NCBI RefSeq assembly: GCF_002897035.1
Contig: NZ_BAUX01000001.1
Coordinates: 62,001-126,000 of the forward strand
Source of the DNA: Methylopila sp. Yamaguchi
GTDB taxonomy: Bacteria > Pseudomonadota > Alphaproteobacteria > Rhizobiales > Methylopilaceae
Length of the DNA stretch: 64,000 nt
Direction: 5' to 3'
Shown here piece after piece: positions 7,786 through 15,757 of the stretch (positions are counted from its first letter, which is position 1; the number at the start of each line of letters is the position of its first letter). The notes below the pieces were generated by a model. That model did not search any database. It had not been told where the DNA came from and saw only the letters and a program-made list of their open reading frames with translations. Both the position numbers and the translations under genes were made by a program.

Positions 7786-8061
7786 ATGGCGGTGGAGAAC
7801 CGCCATACCAAAGCCTTGCGGGCCAGGCTCGCTTACAACATCCGGCGGCTGAGACGACGTCTCGGCTGGAGCCAGGACAGGCTTGCGTTGGAAGCGGGGC
7901 TCAACCGCACCTATCTCGCCGAGGTCGAAAGTCGGTCCCGCAACATTGGCGTCGACAATGTCGCGAAGCTCGCCAAGGCGCTCGACGTCGATCCGATCGA
8001 GATGTTTCTGCCCGAGCGATCGGACGTCGCTCCCGCGCCCGACGCACCTCCTGTGCAGTGA
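7786..8061 (+). CDS. XRE-family helix-turn-helix regulator
   Basis: A 91-residue single-domain Cro/C1-type regulator. The HTH spans about residues 12-70: NIRRLRRRLGWSQDRLALEA, then GLNRTYLAEVESRSRNIGVDN and LAKALDVDPIEMFLPE, a clean HTH_3 match. The C-terminal 15 residues are Pro/Ala rich. It lies 320 bases upstream of the FtsH-like operon on the same strand, with repeats between that could be its operators, so it is the natural candidate repressor of that operon. It is also found near mobile elements in general; specific control is inferred from position. Confidence 0.85.
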   Translation: MAVENRHTKALRARLAYNIRRLRRRLGWSQDRLALEAGLNRTYLAEVESRSRNIGVDNVAKLAKALDVDPIEMFLPERSDVAPAPDAPPVQ

Positions 8062-8378
8062 CAAGACTCTGATGGGCGCCGCTTCCGAGCGCGACAGCCG
8101 TCAAGTCAAGCTGATGCGGATCATAAGTCGTTTTGCATCCCGCAAATCCTGAACTTGTCCCTAATTCATGAAGGATACTTGTCCTCTGAATCCTGCTGGT
8201 ACGCTTATCCGGCCGGCGACTCGAGCTGCGATACGGTCTTCTTGACGAGCCCACGTAATGTCGCTTATTGTAGACTACATCGGTTCGGCGTGAATAAGCC
8301 GAACTCTCAACAGACATAGCCGCACGACAGGGCGGATCTTCGGGCGCAGGGCCTTCGACTGAATGTCGGGCACCGTCT
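8062..8378. promoter_or_regulatory. Regulatory region before the FtsH-like operon, with direct and inverted repeats
   Basis: No gene seen in 317 bases. It is AT-richer than the flanks. Two direct copies of ACTTGTCC lie at 8153-8160 and 8177-8184, 24 bases apart, about two helical turns plus a few bases, as expected for a pair of repressor half sites. A perfect seven-base inverted repeat GTTCGGC/GCCGAAC with an eight-base spacer lies at 8283-8304. Either could bind the XRE protein encoded just upstream. I cannot pick a confident -35/-10 pair by eye. Confidence 0.45.
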
Positions 8379-8882
8379 ATGCGCCAGCCGAGCGATACGG
8401 CCTGCGATCTCCATCCGCATTCCAGCCATCGCCTGGCGATCGAGAGCCGCGCGTTGCTCGAGGCGCTCAAGCGCTTCATCAGCGCAAAAGGCGGCGTGTC
8501 GGACGCAAGCAGCGACGGCTTCGTCGACCGCGCGATCTACCAGCACGATCGGGCGTTCGAAGGCCTGGTCGTTCTGAAGGGGCAGTTTCCGCGTGGCGAA
8601 GTCGTCTACGTCACGGCCCCCGGCCTGTGCTTCAACGCCAAGAACCGCCCGTCGCTCGATGCGCTCGTCGCGCGCATCGCCCTCAGTCACACGGCGGAGC
8701 TGGTCGACAAGGTCGCCCTTCAGGCTCATGCGGTCGATGGCGACGGCGCGCCTCGCCGCATTCAGGTCCGGCCGGGTCGTCAGGGGCGGACGGAGCACCG
8801 ACGCCGCCTAAAGGAGGAGCGGCGTCTCAGGCAAATCCGCCGCGAATGGTTCGGTCGCGATTCCTGGGAGCCGGGGCGATGA
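8379..8882 (+). CDS. Hypothetical protein, first gene of the FtsH-like operon
   Basis: A 167-residue soluble protein with no domain I recognise. It contains ALLEALKRFISAKGG, DRAIYQHDRAFEGLVVLKGQ, FPRGEVVYVTAPGLCFNAKN and a very basic C terminus (RRLKEERRLRQIRREWFG) that could touch nucleic acid or a partner. No signal peptide or membrane segment. The stop overlaps the next start (ATGA at 8879). Its place as first gene of a tightly packed operon with a AAA+ protease suggests an adaptor, substrate or antidote role, which is inference only. Confidence 0.6.
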   Translation: MRQPSDTACDLHPHSSHRLAIESRALLEALKRFISAKGGVSDASSDGFVDRAIYQHDRAFEGLVVLKGQFPRGEVVYVTAPGLCFNAKNRPSLDALVARIALSHTAELVDKVALQAHAVDGDGAPRRIQVRPGRQGRTEHRRRLKEERRLRQIRREWFGRDSWEPGR

Positions 8883-9247
8883 GGCCGCGCGCCGTCGTCC
8901 TGATCTTTCCGGACCGGCGCGTCCGGCGCCTGCGTCGCTCGCGGCCCACGGCGCTCAGCGCTTGGCGCGGTCCTCTCACCAAGCCCGGCTCGACATTGCA
9001 TGCTGCGGTGATCGCAGGTCTGTCGCCGATTCATGTGTTGCGCGTTCCCCAATGGCGCGCGGCGGTTCAGGGCGATCCGGCGGCTGCGATCGGCGTCGCG
9101 ATCGCTTTCGCGTTTTCGACCCGTCAGACCGCGCAGATCAGAGATCTCGTCATGGCGAGCCTCTGGTGGCACGCCTGCGCCGGAAACCGCGCCGCTGTGA
9201 TGACGCTGCAGATGCTTCTGCGGGAACGGGGGCGGCTCAGGTCATGA
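8879..9247 (+). CDS. Hypothetical protein, second gene of the FtsH-like operon
   Basis: A 122-residue protein starting at ATG 8879 (overlap ATGA with the previous stop). The first 30 residues are very basic (RRVRRLRRSR). The middle, GDPAAAIGVAIAFAFSTRQT, is mildly hydrophobic and might form one short membrane-associated helix. Next comes MASLWWHACAGNRAAVMTLQ and a basic tail. No family recognised. The stop overlaps the AAA+ gene start by four bases, so it is translated together with the protease. Confidence 0.55.
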   Translation: MRPRAVVLIFPDRRVRRLRRSRPTALSAWRGPLTKPGSTLHAAVIAGLSPIHVLRVPQWRAAVQGDPAAAIGVAIAFAFSTRQTAQIRDLVMASLWWHACAGNRAAVMTLQMLLRERGRLRS

Positions 9248-11217
9248 CAAAAGACGCCTCGCCCACGCCCGACGACGAATTGCCAGAGATGGTGAGAACC
9301 GCGCTCGGCCAACCCAAAGCGCTCCGGTCGTCGCGCACGAAGCGGAGCAGGTCGGCGGTAGTCGCCAAATCGCCGGGCAAGCCCCGCGAGGCGCCTCCGT
9401 TCGATCCCGTTGGCGCGCTGGCGGGCGCCATGCTCCAACGGGCAGTGTCGCCCGCGCTGCGCAAGCGAATCAACCGTCGCGAAGCGATCCTCGTGATCGT
9501 CGAGACGCCGAGCGCCGCGTGGACCGAGCCGATGGCCACGGTCGCGCGCGAGATGTTGCCTCACGTGCACACGACGCGGGCGAGCGCCCCACGCCGGGCC
9601 AGCGCCGGGATCGAAGTCTCCATTGTCGACGAGCCGCTGCTAGCCTTCACGCCGGAGCGCGATTTCTTCCACCCGAGCGTGTTCGCGGCCGCCGACGCAG
9701 TCGTCACCGCCAAGATCACCCCGACCGTCGTCACACGGGCAATCGAGCGCTGCTACAAGACGCGCGAGTTGGTGTCGGCCGCCGACATCGCCGGCCTCGA
9801 TTTTCATGACCTTTGCCTGGCGCTGCGGCCAGGTTCGACGGCGAAAGCCGCGGTCGAACGCCTCGCGCGCAGTTCGTCGGCGCGGCGGACCACGATCGAC
9901 GACGGCGGCGAGGGCCTCGACACGCTGGTCGGTTACGGCGCGGCGCTCGCAGAAATCCGCCGGATCGCAGCCGACCTTGTGCGCGTCCGCGACGGCCGGC
10001 TGCCGGGCCGGCTTTTGCCGTCGGTGCTGCTTTGGGGCGCGCCCGGCGTCGGAAAGACCCAGCTCGTTCGCGCGCTCGCAAGGACCGCCGGGACGCCCTT
10101 CGTGACCACCACCGTCAGCCACTGGTTTGCGGGCTCGCCGACGGGACTGACGCCGGTGCTCGAGAAGGCGCGCGCGTTTTTCGAACAGGCGGCGTCTTCG
10201 GCGCCGTGCATCGCCTTCATCGACGAGATCGACGGTCTGCCGGACCGCGCCCGCGTCGACAGCCACAATCGCGACTATTGGACCCCGATCGTCACGGAGG
10301 TCCTGACCCTGATCGACCGGACGCGGCGGCGTGGCGGCGTGCTGCTGGTGGCGGCGACGAACCGCCCCGACGACCTCGACGCCGCCTTGCGGCGCGCTGG
10401 CCGCTTCGATCGCCACATCGAGATCGTGCGCCCCCAGACAGACAAGGAGATCGCAGCCATCTTCCGCGCCTATCTCGGCGCCGACCTGAAGGAGTCCAAC
10501 CTCTCGACGATCGCGCGCGCCGCGCTCGCCCGCCAGGCGACCGGCGCCGTCGTCGAGGCCTGGGTGTCGGCGGCGCGCGAGCTCGCGCGCGCCAGGAGAC
10601 GTGCGCTGACGCTCGCAGACCTTTCCGCGATCGTGCTTCCGCCCGCGAAACTGTCGTCAGAGAGCGAAACGACGCTGGCGCTGCACGAATGCGCGCATGC
10701 GGTCGCCGGACGCGCGCTCGGCATAGGCGTGCCGCTGGTCTCCATTGTCGCGGCCGGCCGCTCGCTCGGGCGCGCCAGCTTCGACTTCGGCGCAGGTCCT
10801 CTCACCCGAGACGAGCTCGAGCGCCACGTCACGGCTGGTCTTGCGGGCCGCGCCGCGGACGAACTTTTTTGCGGCGGCGCCGAGGCCGGCGCGATGGGCG
10901 ACCTGCGAGAGGCGACCCGCATGGTGGCGGGCATCCATCGCGTTCTGGGGCTTGGCGCGAAACTGTCATCGCGCGGCGTGCTCGAGACCGCCGACGAGAT
11001 GCTCGCGCTCGACCCGGATCTCGCGCGCCTCGTCGAAAGCGAATTGCAGCGGCTGATGGGAGATGCGCGCCGCCTGGTCAGGGACTGCGAACCTGCGATC
11101 CGGGCGCTTGCGCAAACGCTTTTGACGCAGCGTGTCGTCGACCAGCGCGCGATCGACGCGGCGCTGGCGCGAAGCGGCGTTCGGCCGGGTTCGGCTCGGC
11201 TCGGAGAGCGACCGTGA
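9244..11217 (+). CDS. Soluble FtsH-like AAA+ ATPase / zinc metalloprotease
   Basis: Start ATG 9244 overlaps the previous stop; 657 residues. Residues 1-230 form a unique N-terminal region without the two membrane helices of true FtsH. An AAA+ module follows: Walker A GAPGVGKT (Lys271), pore-loop-like HWFAGSPTG, Walker B CIAFIDEIDG (Asp327, Glu328), sensor VAATNRPDDLDAAL and the arginine-finger GRFDR. A peptidase M41-like domain comes next, with HEXXH as HECAH (His481, His485) and the third zinc ligand in GAMGDLREATRM (Asp553). All catalytic residues of an FtsH-type protease are therefore present although the enzyme should be cytosolic. It is coupled to genes on both sides by four-base overlaps. 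Role unknown; substrate processing in a stress, defence or mobile-element maintenance system is inference. Confidence 0.85.
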   Translation: MTKDASPTPDDELPEMVRTALGQPKALRSSRTKRSRSAVVAKSPGKPREAPPFDPVGALAGAMLQRAVSPALRKRINRREAILVIVETPSAAWTEPMATVAREMLPHVHTTRASAPRRASAGIEVSIVDEPLLAFTPERDFFHPSVFAAADAVVTAKITPTVVTRAIERCYKTRELVSAADIAGLDFHDLCLALRPGSTAKAAVERLARSSSARRTTIDDGGEGLDTLVGYGAALAEIRRIAADLVRVRDGRLPGRLLPSVLLWGAPGVGKTQLVRALARTAGTPFVTTTVSHWFAGSPTGLTPVLEKARAFFEQAASSAPCIAFIDEIDGLPDRARVDSHNRDYWTPIVTEVLTLIDRTRRRGGVLLVAATNRPDDLDAALRRAGRFDRHIEIVRPQTDKEIAAIFRAYLGADLKESNLSTIARAALARQATGAVVEAWVSAARELARARRRALTLADLSAIVLPPAKLSSESETTLALHECAHAVAGRALGIGVPLVSIVAAGRSLGRASFDFGAGPLTRDELERHVTAGLAGRAADELFCGGAEAGAMGDLREATRMVAGIHRVLGLGAKLSSRGVLETADEMLALDPDLARLVESELQRLMGDARRLVRDCEPAIRALAQTLLTQRVVDQRAIDAALARSGVRPGSARLGERP

Positions 11218-11519
11218 GCCTCGAGGAAGCCGAGCTGCGCGAGGCCATGGCGCACCGGCTTCACGCTGCGAGCCAGGAGGCGCTGGCCGGTCAGCCGCTG
11301 CTGGAGCGCTGGGCCATAGACCGGTCGCTCGGTGGCGCTTGCCTGGTCGGGTATGTCAGCGGACATCCGCTGATCGCCGACGGCCGGTTCATGCGGTCGA
11401 GCCTCATCCGCCGCCATGCGCCCGAGGCCGGCTGGGCGCTGACGCTCAACCGCTTCTACCGGCTGGGAACGAGCATGGAGGACTGGCTGACGGCCTCGTT
11501 GGAGGCGTCGCGGCGATGA
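11214..11519 (+). CDS. Small hypothetical protein (possibly DUF6634-like), last gene of the FtsH-like operon
   Basis: Start GTG 11214 overlaps the protease stop (GTGA). 101 residues, soluble, acidic N terminus (SLEEAELREAMAHRLHAAS) and a conserved-looking C terminus: GYVSGHPLIADGRFMRSSLI, then PEAGWALTLNRFYRLGTS. The GWA.T..R.YRLG ending reminds me of a small alphaproteobacterial family labelled DUF6634, but I cannot confirm that. Coupling to the protease suggests it is a partner or substrate-delivery factor. Confidence 0.6.
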   Translation: MSLEEAELREAMAHRLHAASQEALAGQPLLERWAIDRSLGGACLVGYVSGHPLIADGRFMRSSLIRRHAPEAGWALTLNRFYRLGTSMEDWLTASLEASRR

Positions 11520-11759
11520 ACCTGCGAATCCTCAAACGCCTAGGGAGTGATCAGGATTTACGGGTTCGGGATGCGCACGTCGCGGACGTCGGCGTCACGT
11601 TTGGCAGGCCGTCGGCGGAAGAGGGACAGACACCTTGGCCGATGAGGATTCGGCCCTTCGCCGCGCCAAATTGTTGTATCGATGTTGTACGGAGCGATTT
11701 TGAGGGACTGCAGCCGAGCGCCCGGAATCGCTATAAGATTGCGGAATATATGGAATTTT

Positions 11760-11833
11760 TGGAGCGGGCGAAGGGAATCGAACCCTCGTATGCAGCTTGG
11801 GAAGCTGCCGTTCTACCATTGAACTACGCCCGC
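11760..11833 (-). tRNA. tRNA-Gly (anticodon CCC)
   Basis: Read on the minus strand, the acceptor stem GCGGGCG pairs with CGCCCGC. The D arm GTTC/GAAC and the anticodon stem GCAGC/GCTGC with loop TTCCCAA give anticodon CCC, and the T arm contains GTTCGATT. The 3' CCA is encoded (TGG at 11760-11762 on the plus strand) after discriminator T. It decodes GGG glycine codons. The 3' end faces the accessory block at lower coordinates, the usual orientation for a tRNA used as an integration site, but I found no second copy of its 3' end and no integrase. Confidence 0.95.
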
Positions 11834-12008
11834 CTTGGGCGGACCATAAGCTGGAGGCGCGCGGGGGACAAGACGGTTTCCCCGGGGTTCCTGCGCGAGA
11901 CGCGCGCTCGTGATCGTGGTGGGTCGGCCCGGCCGTCGACGCCGTTTAGCGCAGGGAGTAAACGATCCGCGTGCGGCGTATCGGACGTCGCCGGAAGCGA
12001 AGGCGCCC

Positions 12009-12182
12009 ATGGCCGAACCGGGCCTGACTCGTGACCGACGCCGAACCCGGCCCAGCGCGGCCGTGGCCGCGACTGCGCTCGGCCTCGCGGCGATGGTCGC
12101 GGCCGGAGTCGCGCTATGGGCGGAGGAGGGCGGCTCGGTGTTCCTCGCGAGCGCTTTCGCCGCCGTCATGACCTGTTTCTGA
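12009..12182 (+). CDS. Small membrane protein upstream of the SCO gene
   Basis: 57 residues from ATG 12009 (MAEPGLTRDRRRTRPSAA), with a basic N terminus then one transmembrane segment (about residues 20-42, rich in Ala, Val, Leu) and a second short hydrophobic end finishing MTCF. It stops 14 bases before the SCO start, so the two are likely co-transcribed. Function unknown; position suggests a part in copper handling or cytochrome oxidase assembly. An in-frame ATG at 11910 would add unlikely sequence. Confidence 0.5.
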   Translation: MAEPGLTRDRRRTRPSAAVAATALGLAAMVAAGVALWAEEGGSVFLASAFAAVMTCF

Positions 12183-12196
12183 ACGGAGTTTCGCGC

Positions 12197-12790
12197 ATGT
12201 CCCCCCGTACGGCGTTTTTTGCGGGCGCGGTGGTCTTCGCCCTCGGCGCAGCCGGCCTCGGCGTCGCGCTGGTCCACCTCACCTCGGGCGGCGGCGCCGT
12301 CGCGACGCAGAGCTCCAGCGTCGGCGGCCCCTTCGCGCTGGTCGACCAGGACGGCGCGCCGGTGACGCAGGCAACCTTCAAAGGCCAGCCCTACGTCGTG
12401 TTCTTCGGCTTCACCCACTGCCCCGACGTGTGCCCGACGGCGCTGTCCGACATCACGCAGGCCTTCGAGGCGCTCGGCGCCGACAAGGACAAGATCCGCG
12501 CGGCCTTCGTCACCGTCGACCCCGCGCGCGACACCCCCGCGGACATGAAGGCCTATCTGGCGAGCTTCTCGCCGCGGATCATCGGCCTGACCGGCTCGCA
12601 GGAGCAGGTCGACGCTACGGTGAAGGCGTTCAAGGCCTACGCCAAGAAGGCGCCTCTCGCGGGCGGGGACTACACGATGGACCACACCGCGATCGTCTAT
12701 CTGATGGACCGCAACGGCGCGTTCGTGCAGCCGCTCAACCTCAAGCGCGCCCCTGAGGAGGTCGCCGCCGAGCTCAAGCGCTACCTCTGA
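12197..12790 (+). CDS. SCO1/SenC-family copper chaperone
   Basis: A 197-residue membrane-anchored thioredoxin-fold protein that delivers copper to the CuA site of cytochrome oxidase or acts as a thiol reductase. The start ATG 12197 is chosen because an N-terminal anchor follows directly (AFFAGAVVFALGAAGLGVAL). The copper ligands are present: CPDVCP (Cys75, Cys79) after FFGFTHCPD, and His163 in YTMDHTAIVYL. DPARDTP is another family mark. The last ten bases overlap the end of the convergent glycosyltransferase gene. No oxidase genes are nearby. Confidence 0.92.
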   Translation: MSPRTAFFAGAVVFALGAAGLGVALVHLTSGGGAVATQSSSVGGPFALVDQDGAPVTQATFKGQPYVVFFGFTHCPDVCPTALSDITQAFEALGADKDKIRAAFVTVDPARDTPADMKAYLASFSPRIIGLTGSQEQVDATVKAFKAYAKKAPLAGGDYTMDHTAIVYLMDRNGAFVQPLNLKRAPEEVAAELKRYL

Positions 12791-14736
12791 GCTCCGGACG
12801 CGCGACGGGAGGACAGGCCGTGCGCCGTCTTCTCCCAATGCGTGGCGCTGTCGAACACGATCTGACCAAGCGCGCGCCACGCCGCGGCGCCCACGAAAAG
12901 CCAGTAGACGGGCATCGTCAGCAGATCGACGGCGAGCGACGAGGGTCCCCGGCGGTCCACGCCGATCCAGCCGCAGGCGAGCCCCACGGCGTAGCCCGCG
13001 AGGAGGTTCGTGACGTGAAAGGTCGCGAGCGTCTGTTCCGCCAGCGAGGCGGACGGCGCGAGCAGCGCCCCTGTGCAGAGGGCGACCAAAATGCCTGCGA
13101 CCACGGCGGGATAGGCCAACGCCGTGGCCGCCACCCCGCCGACCACCAGATGGGCGGCGACGAACCTGCGGATCCCAAGCCGGCGCGCGAGGTCTCCCGA
13201 CCGCCGGCCATGTACGACCGCGGTCACCATGTAGCCTTTCATCCAGCGCGTGCGCTGGCGGATCCAGAGCCCGGGCGTGGCCGGCGCCTCCTCCCAGGTC
13301 ACGGAATCGACCGCGCGCGTCGACCAGCCGCCGCGGGCGAGCCGGAGGCCGAGATCGGCGTCTTCGGTGACGTTTCCCGCGTCCCACCCGCCGACGGTGC
13401 GCAGGGCCGCGGTCCGGAAGTGGTTGGAGGTGCCCCCGAGCGGGATCGGGAGATCAAGCGCCGCGAGCGCCGGAACGACGACGTCGAACAGCGCCGCGTA
13501 CTCGATGCGGAACTGCCGGGCGAGCCACCCGTCCCCATGGTTGTCGATGGCGAGGCGCGCCTGGACGCAGGCGACCGTCTCGGGGCTCGTGCCGAAGGCG
13601 TCGAGCGCGCGGCGCAGCTGGTCCGGCTCGGGGCGATCCTCCGCGTCGAACACGGTCAGGAATCTCCCTCGCGCCGCCATCAGGCCGGCGTTCAGCGCGC
13701 GCGGCTTGGTGCGCGGCCCGCCGGGCGGAAGCTTGAGCACCTCGATCCCCGCCCGCGGCGGACGCGCCTTGAGCGCGCCAAGCGTCTCCCCGTCGTCCGC
13801 TTCAACCAGGAGTTTGATGTCGAGCTTTGCCGCCGGGTAGTCGAGCCGCTCCAGCGCGTCGAGCAGATCCGGCACAATCGCCGCCTCGCGGGCGAGCGCT
13901 ACGAGCACGGTGTAGACTGGCAGGCTTTGCTCGGATCGCAGCAGGAGGGGCCGTTCCGGCCGCGCCGGGTTCAGGGCGATCGCCAACCGGAACGCGTTCA
14001 TGACGAAGAACAATCCGCCGATAGCGGACGCGCAGGCGGCGAACACCAGGGGGCTGACGAAGGCCGCTCCGGCGAGGCAGGCCGCGACGACGAAAAGCAG
14101 GGTCCGGGCGCGCGCGTCGATCTTCGGCATGCCGCGCGCCACCGTGAGCTCAGGCGAAACGAGCGTGGGGCCCATCGAGGCCGCCTCCGCCAGCGCGGGC
14201 CCCGCGCAGGAGACCGCGAGATCGACGAAATCCGCTGGTCCCAGCAGGGCGAGGCGGCCGCCCTCGGGCGCCCGCAGGGCCGAAAGACGCGCAAGGCTCG
14301 CGACCGAGACGCCGCGCGCGGCCACCACGATGACCTGTCGCGCATCCGCATCGCTGAGCGCGAGCGTTCCCGTCCGCATCGCCGTGGCGAAGGTCTCGGC
14401 GTCGATCGGCGCCGGCGGCGCCAAATCAGGGTCGTAAAGCGCGACGCCGAGACCGCGCGCGAGCCGCCCGACCAGATCCCGCTCCGGAAGGGGCCCGGAC
14501 GCCAGCAGCGCGTCGAAGGGCTCGCATCCCGCATGGTCGGCCTCCGCCAGCGCTGCGAGAAGAGCGCCGGGAGCGACGCCGCCGGCCGCGAGCGCGACGA
14601 ACTCCGGCGGAAGCGGGCGGACGACGCGGGCCGCCTCCAAGGCATTGGAACGGCGCAGCGGACCGAAGTGCGGGGGCTCGAGGCTGGCGCGCGAACGCGT
14701 CCCGCTCTCGGCACGAGACTCTTCCGCTCCCCGCAC
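12781..14736 (-). CDS. Membrane GT2 glycosyltransferase with an N-terminal T2SSE_N/MshEN-like domain
   Basis: A 651-residue inner-membrane processive-type glycosyltransferase. Residues about 40-170 resemble the N-terminal domain of GspE/PilB ATPases and NfrB (LLASGPLPERDLVGRLARGL, GVALYDPDLAPPAPIDAE); in other proteins this fold can bind c-di-GMP. Two membrane helices follow (about 210-255), then the GT-A core: LLVEADDGET, a DxD-like VFDAEDRPEPDQ, the catalytic TEDADLGLRL and QRTRWMKGYM (the QxxRW motif). At least three C-terminal membrane helices end the protein. The sugar and polymer are unknown. It stands alone, with no cellulose or exopolysaccharide partners, and its stop lies inside the end of the convergent SCO gene. 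Confidence 0.85.
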   Translation of the reverse strand: MRGAEESRAESGTRSRASLEPPHFGPLRRSNALEAARVVRPLPPEFVALAAGGVAPGALLAALAEADHAGCEPFDALLASGPLPERDLVGRLARGLGVALYDPDLAPPAPIDAETFATAMRTGTLALSDADARQVIVVAARGVSVASLARLSALRAPEGGRLALLGPADFVDLAVSCAGPALAEAASMGPTLVSPELTVARGMPKIDARARTLLFVVAACLAGAAFVSPLVFAACASAIGGLFFVMNAFRLAIALNPARPERPLLLRSEQSLPVYTVLVALAREAAIVPDLLDALERLDYPAAKLDIKLLVEADDGETLGALKARPPRAGIEVLKLPPGGPRTKPRALNAGLMAARGRFLTVFDAEDRPEPDQLRRALDAFGTSPETVACVQARLAIDNHGDGWLARQFRIEYAALFDVVVPALAALDLPIPLGGTSNHFRTAALRTVGGWDAGNVTEDADLGLRLARGGWSTRAVDSVTWEEAPATPGLWIRQRTRWMKGYMVTAVVHGRRSGDLARRLGIRRFVAAHLVVGGVAATALAYPAVVAGILVALCTGALLAPSASLAEQTLATFHVTNLLAGYAVGLACGWIGVDRRGPSSLAVDLLTMPVYWLFVGAAAWRALGQIVFDSATHWEKTAHGLSSRRASGAQR

Positions 14737-14812
14737 GATGCCCAGCCCCCCGGCGTTTACGCGCTCTGCAGGCGAAAAGTGTAGGATCGCCTGAAGCGAG
14801 GAGTCGAGTCCT

Positions 14813-15682
14813 ATGCAACTTCAAGGCGCACTCGTGCGCGCAATCGCCCTAGCCCTGTTCGTCGCCGGCGCATGGACGCCCGCCGCGGCCCAGACTCCTG
14901 CGCCGTCGGCGGCGCCGAACGTCGCCATTCCGCGCTTTTCCGATCCGAGGACGCGCATCGAGAAGCCCGATCTGCCCGCGGGCCGGGTTCTGAAATGGGC
15001 GACGGGCGACGACTACCCGCCGTTCCACTACGCCGACGGCGACGGCCAGCCCGCGGGCTTCGCGGTCGATCTCGCGCGCGCCGTCTGCGCCGAGCTCCAG
15101 GTCGCGTGCACGCTCCAGGCCTGGCGCTGGGACGCGCTGCTCGACACGATCGACAAACGGCAGGCCGACGCCATCGTCGCCATGCTGCGGCCGACGCCGG
15201 AGATCCGCGCGCGCTTCGGCGTGTCGGAACGGTTTCACCAGACGCCGGCGCGCTTCGTGGCGCGCAACGATAAGGCGATCCCAGGCGCGACGCCGGAGGC
15301 GCTCGCCGGGCGCGCGATCGCCGTGGTGGAAGGGTCGGCGCACGAGGCCTTCCTCAAGACCTTTTTCCCCCAGGCGGCCGCGACGCCGTTCCGGAACGCC
15401 GACGAGGCTCTCGCTGCGGTGAAGGACGGCCGAGCGGACGCCGGCTTCGGAGACGGCGTGGCGCTGGCGTTCTGGCTGAACGGCACCGTCTCCGGCGGTT
15501 GCTGCCGGTTCGTCGGAGGCCCCTTCGCGGAAAGCCGGTATTTCGGAGAAGGCGTCGGCGTTCTGGTGCGCCCAACCGACGACAAGCTGCGGCAGGCGAT
15601 CGACTACGCTCTGCAGCGGCTCGATGAGAGCGGAGCTTACGCCGAGATCTACCTCCGGCATTTCCCCATCAGCCTGTGGTGA
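14813..15682 (+). CDS. Family 3 extracellular solute-binding protein (amino-acid ABC type)
   Basis: 289 residues, with a Sec signal peptide (LALFVAGAWTPAAAQ, cleavage about residue 26) and a SBP_bac_3 domain: LKWATGDDYPPFHYADGDGQ, GFAVDLARAVCAEL, DALLDTIDKRQADAIVAML, GRAIAVVEGSAHEAFLKTFF. Family members bind polar amino acids or act as periplasmic sensors. A Cys-Cys pair occurs in GGCCRFVGGPF near residue 227. No permease or ATPase is adjacent, so it is an orphan binding protein that may share a remote transporter. It is divergent from the glycosyltransferase with only 76 bases between starts. Confidence 0.85.
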   Translation: MQLQGALVRAIALALFVAGAWTPAAAQTPAPSAAPNVAIPRFSDPRTRIEKPDLPAGRVLKWATGDDYPPFHYADGDGQPAGFAVDLARAVCAELQVACTLQAWRWDALLDTIDKRQADAIVAMLRPTPEIRARFGVSERFHQTPARFVARNDKAIPGATPEALAGRAIAVVEGSAHEAFLKTFFPQAAATPFRNADEALAAVKDGRADAGFGDGVALAFWLNGTVSGGCCRFVGGPFAESRYFGEGVGVLVRPTDDKLRQAIDYALQRLDESGAYAEIYLRHFPISLW

Positions 15683-15757
15683 GGGCTGCGTCGATTGACG
15701 CGCAGGCGGCCGGTTTCTAGTTTCCGCCCTCTTTTACCCCTAACGCCTGCAGGCATC

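Noticed and set aside
9244..11217. Calling the AAA+ protein the housekeeping FtsH
   Set aside because: It lacks the two membrane helices and has a long unique N terminus and different gene neighbours.
11520..11759. Possible integrase remnant beside tRNA-Gly
   Set aside because: No tyrosine-recombinase motifs in any frame; only short open frames.
12820..14784. Long plus-strand open frame (about 650 codons) opposite the glycosyltransferase
   Set aside because: Arg/Gly/Glu-rich mirror product of a high-GC gene; the minus strand has recognisable GT2 motifs.
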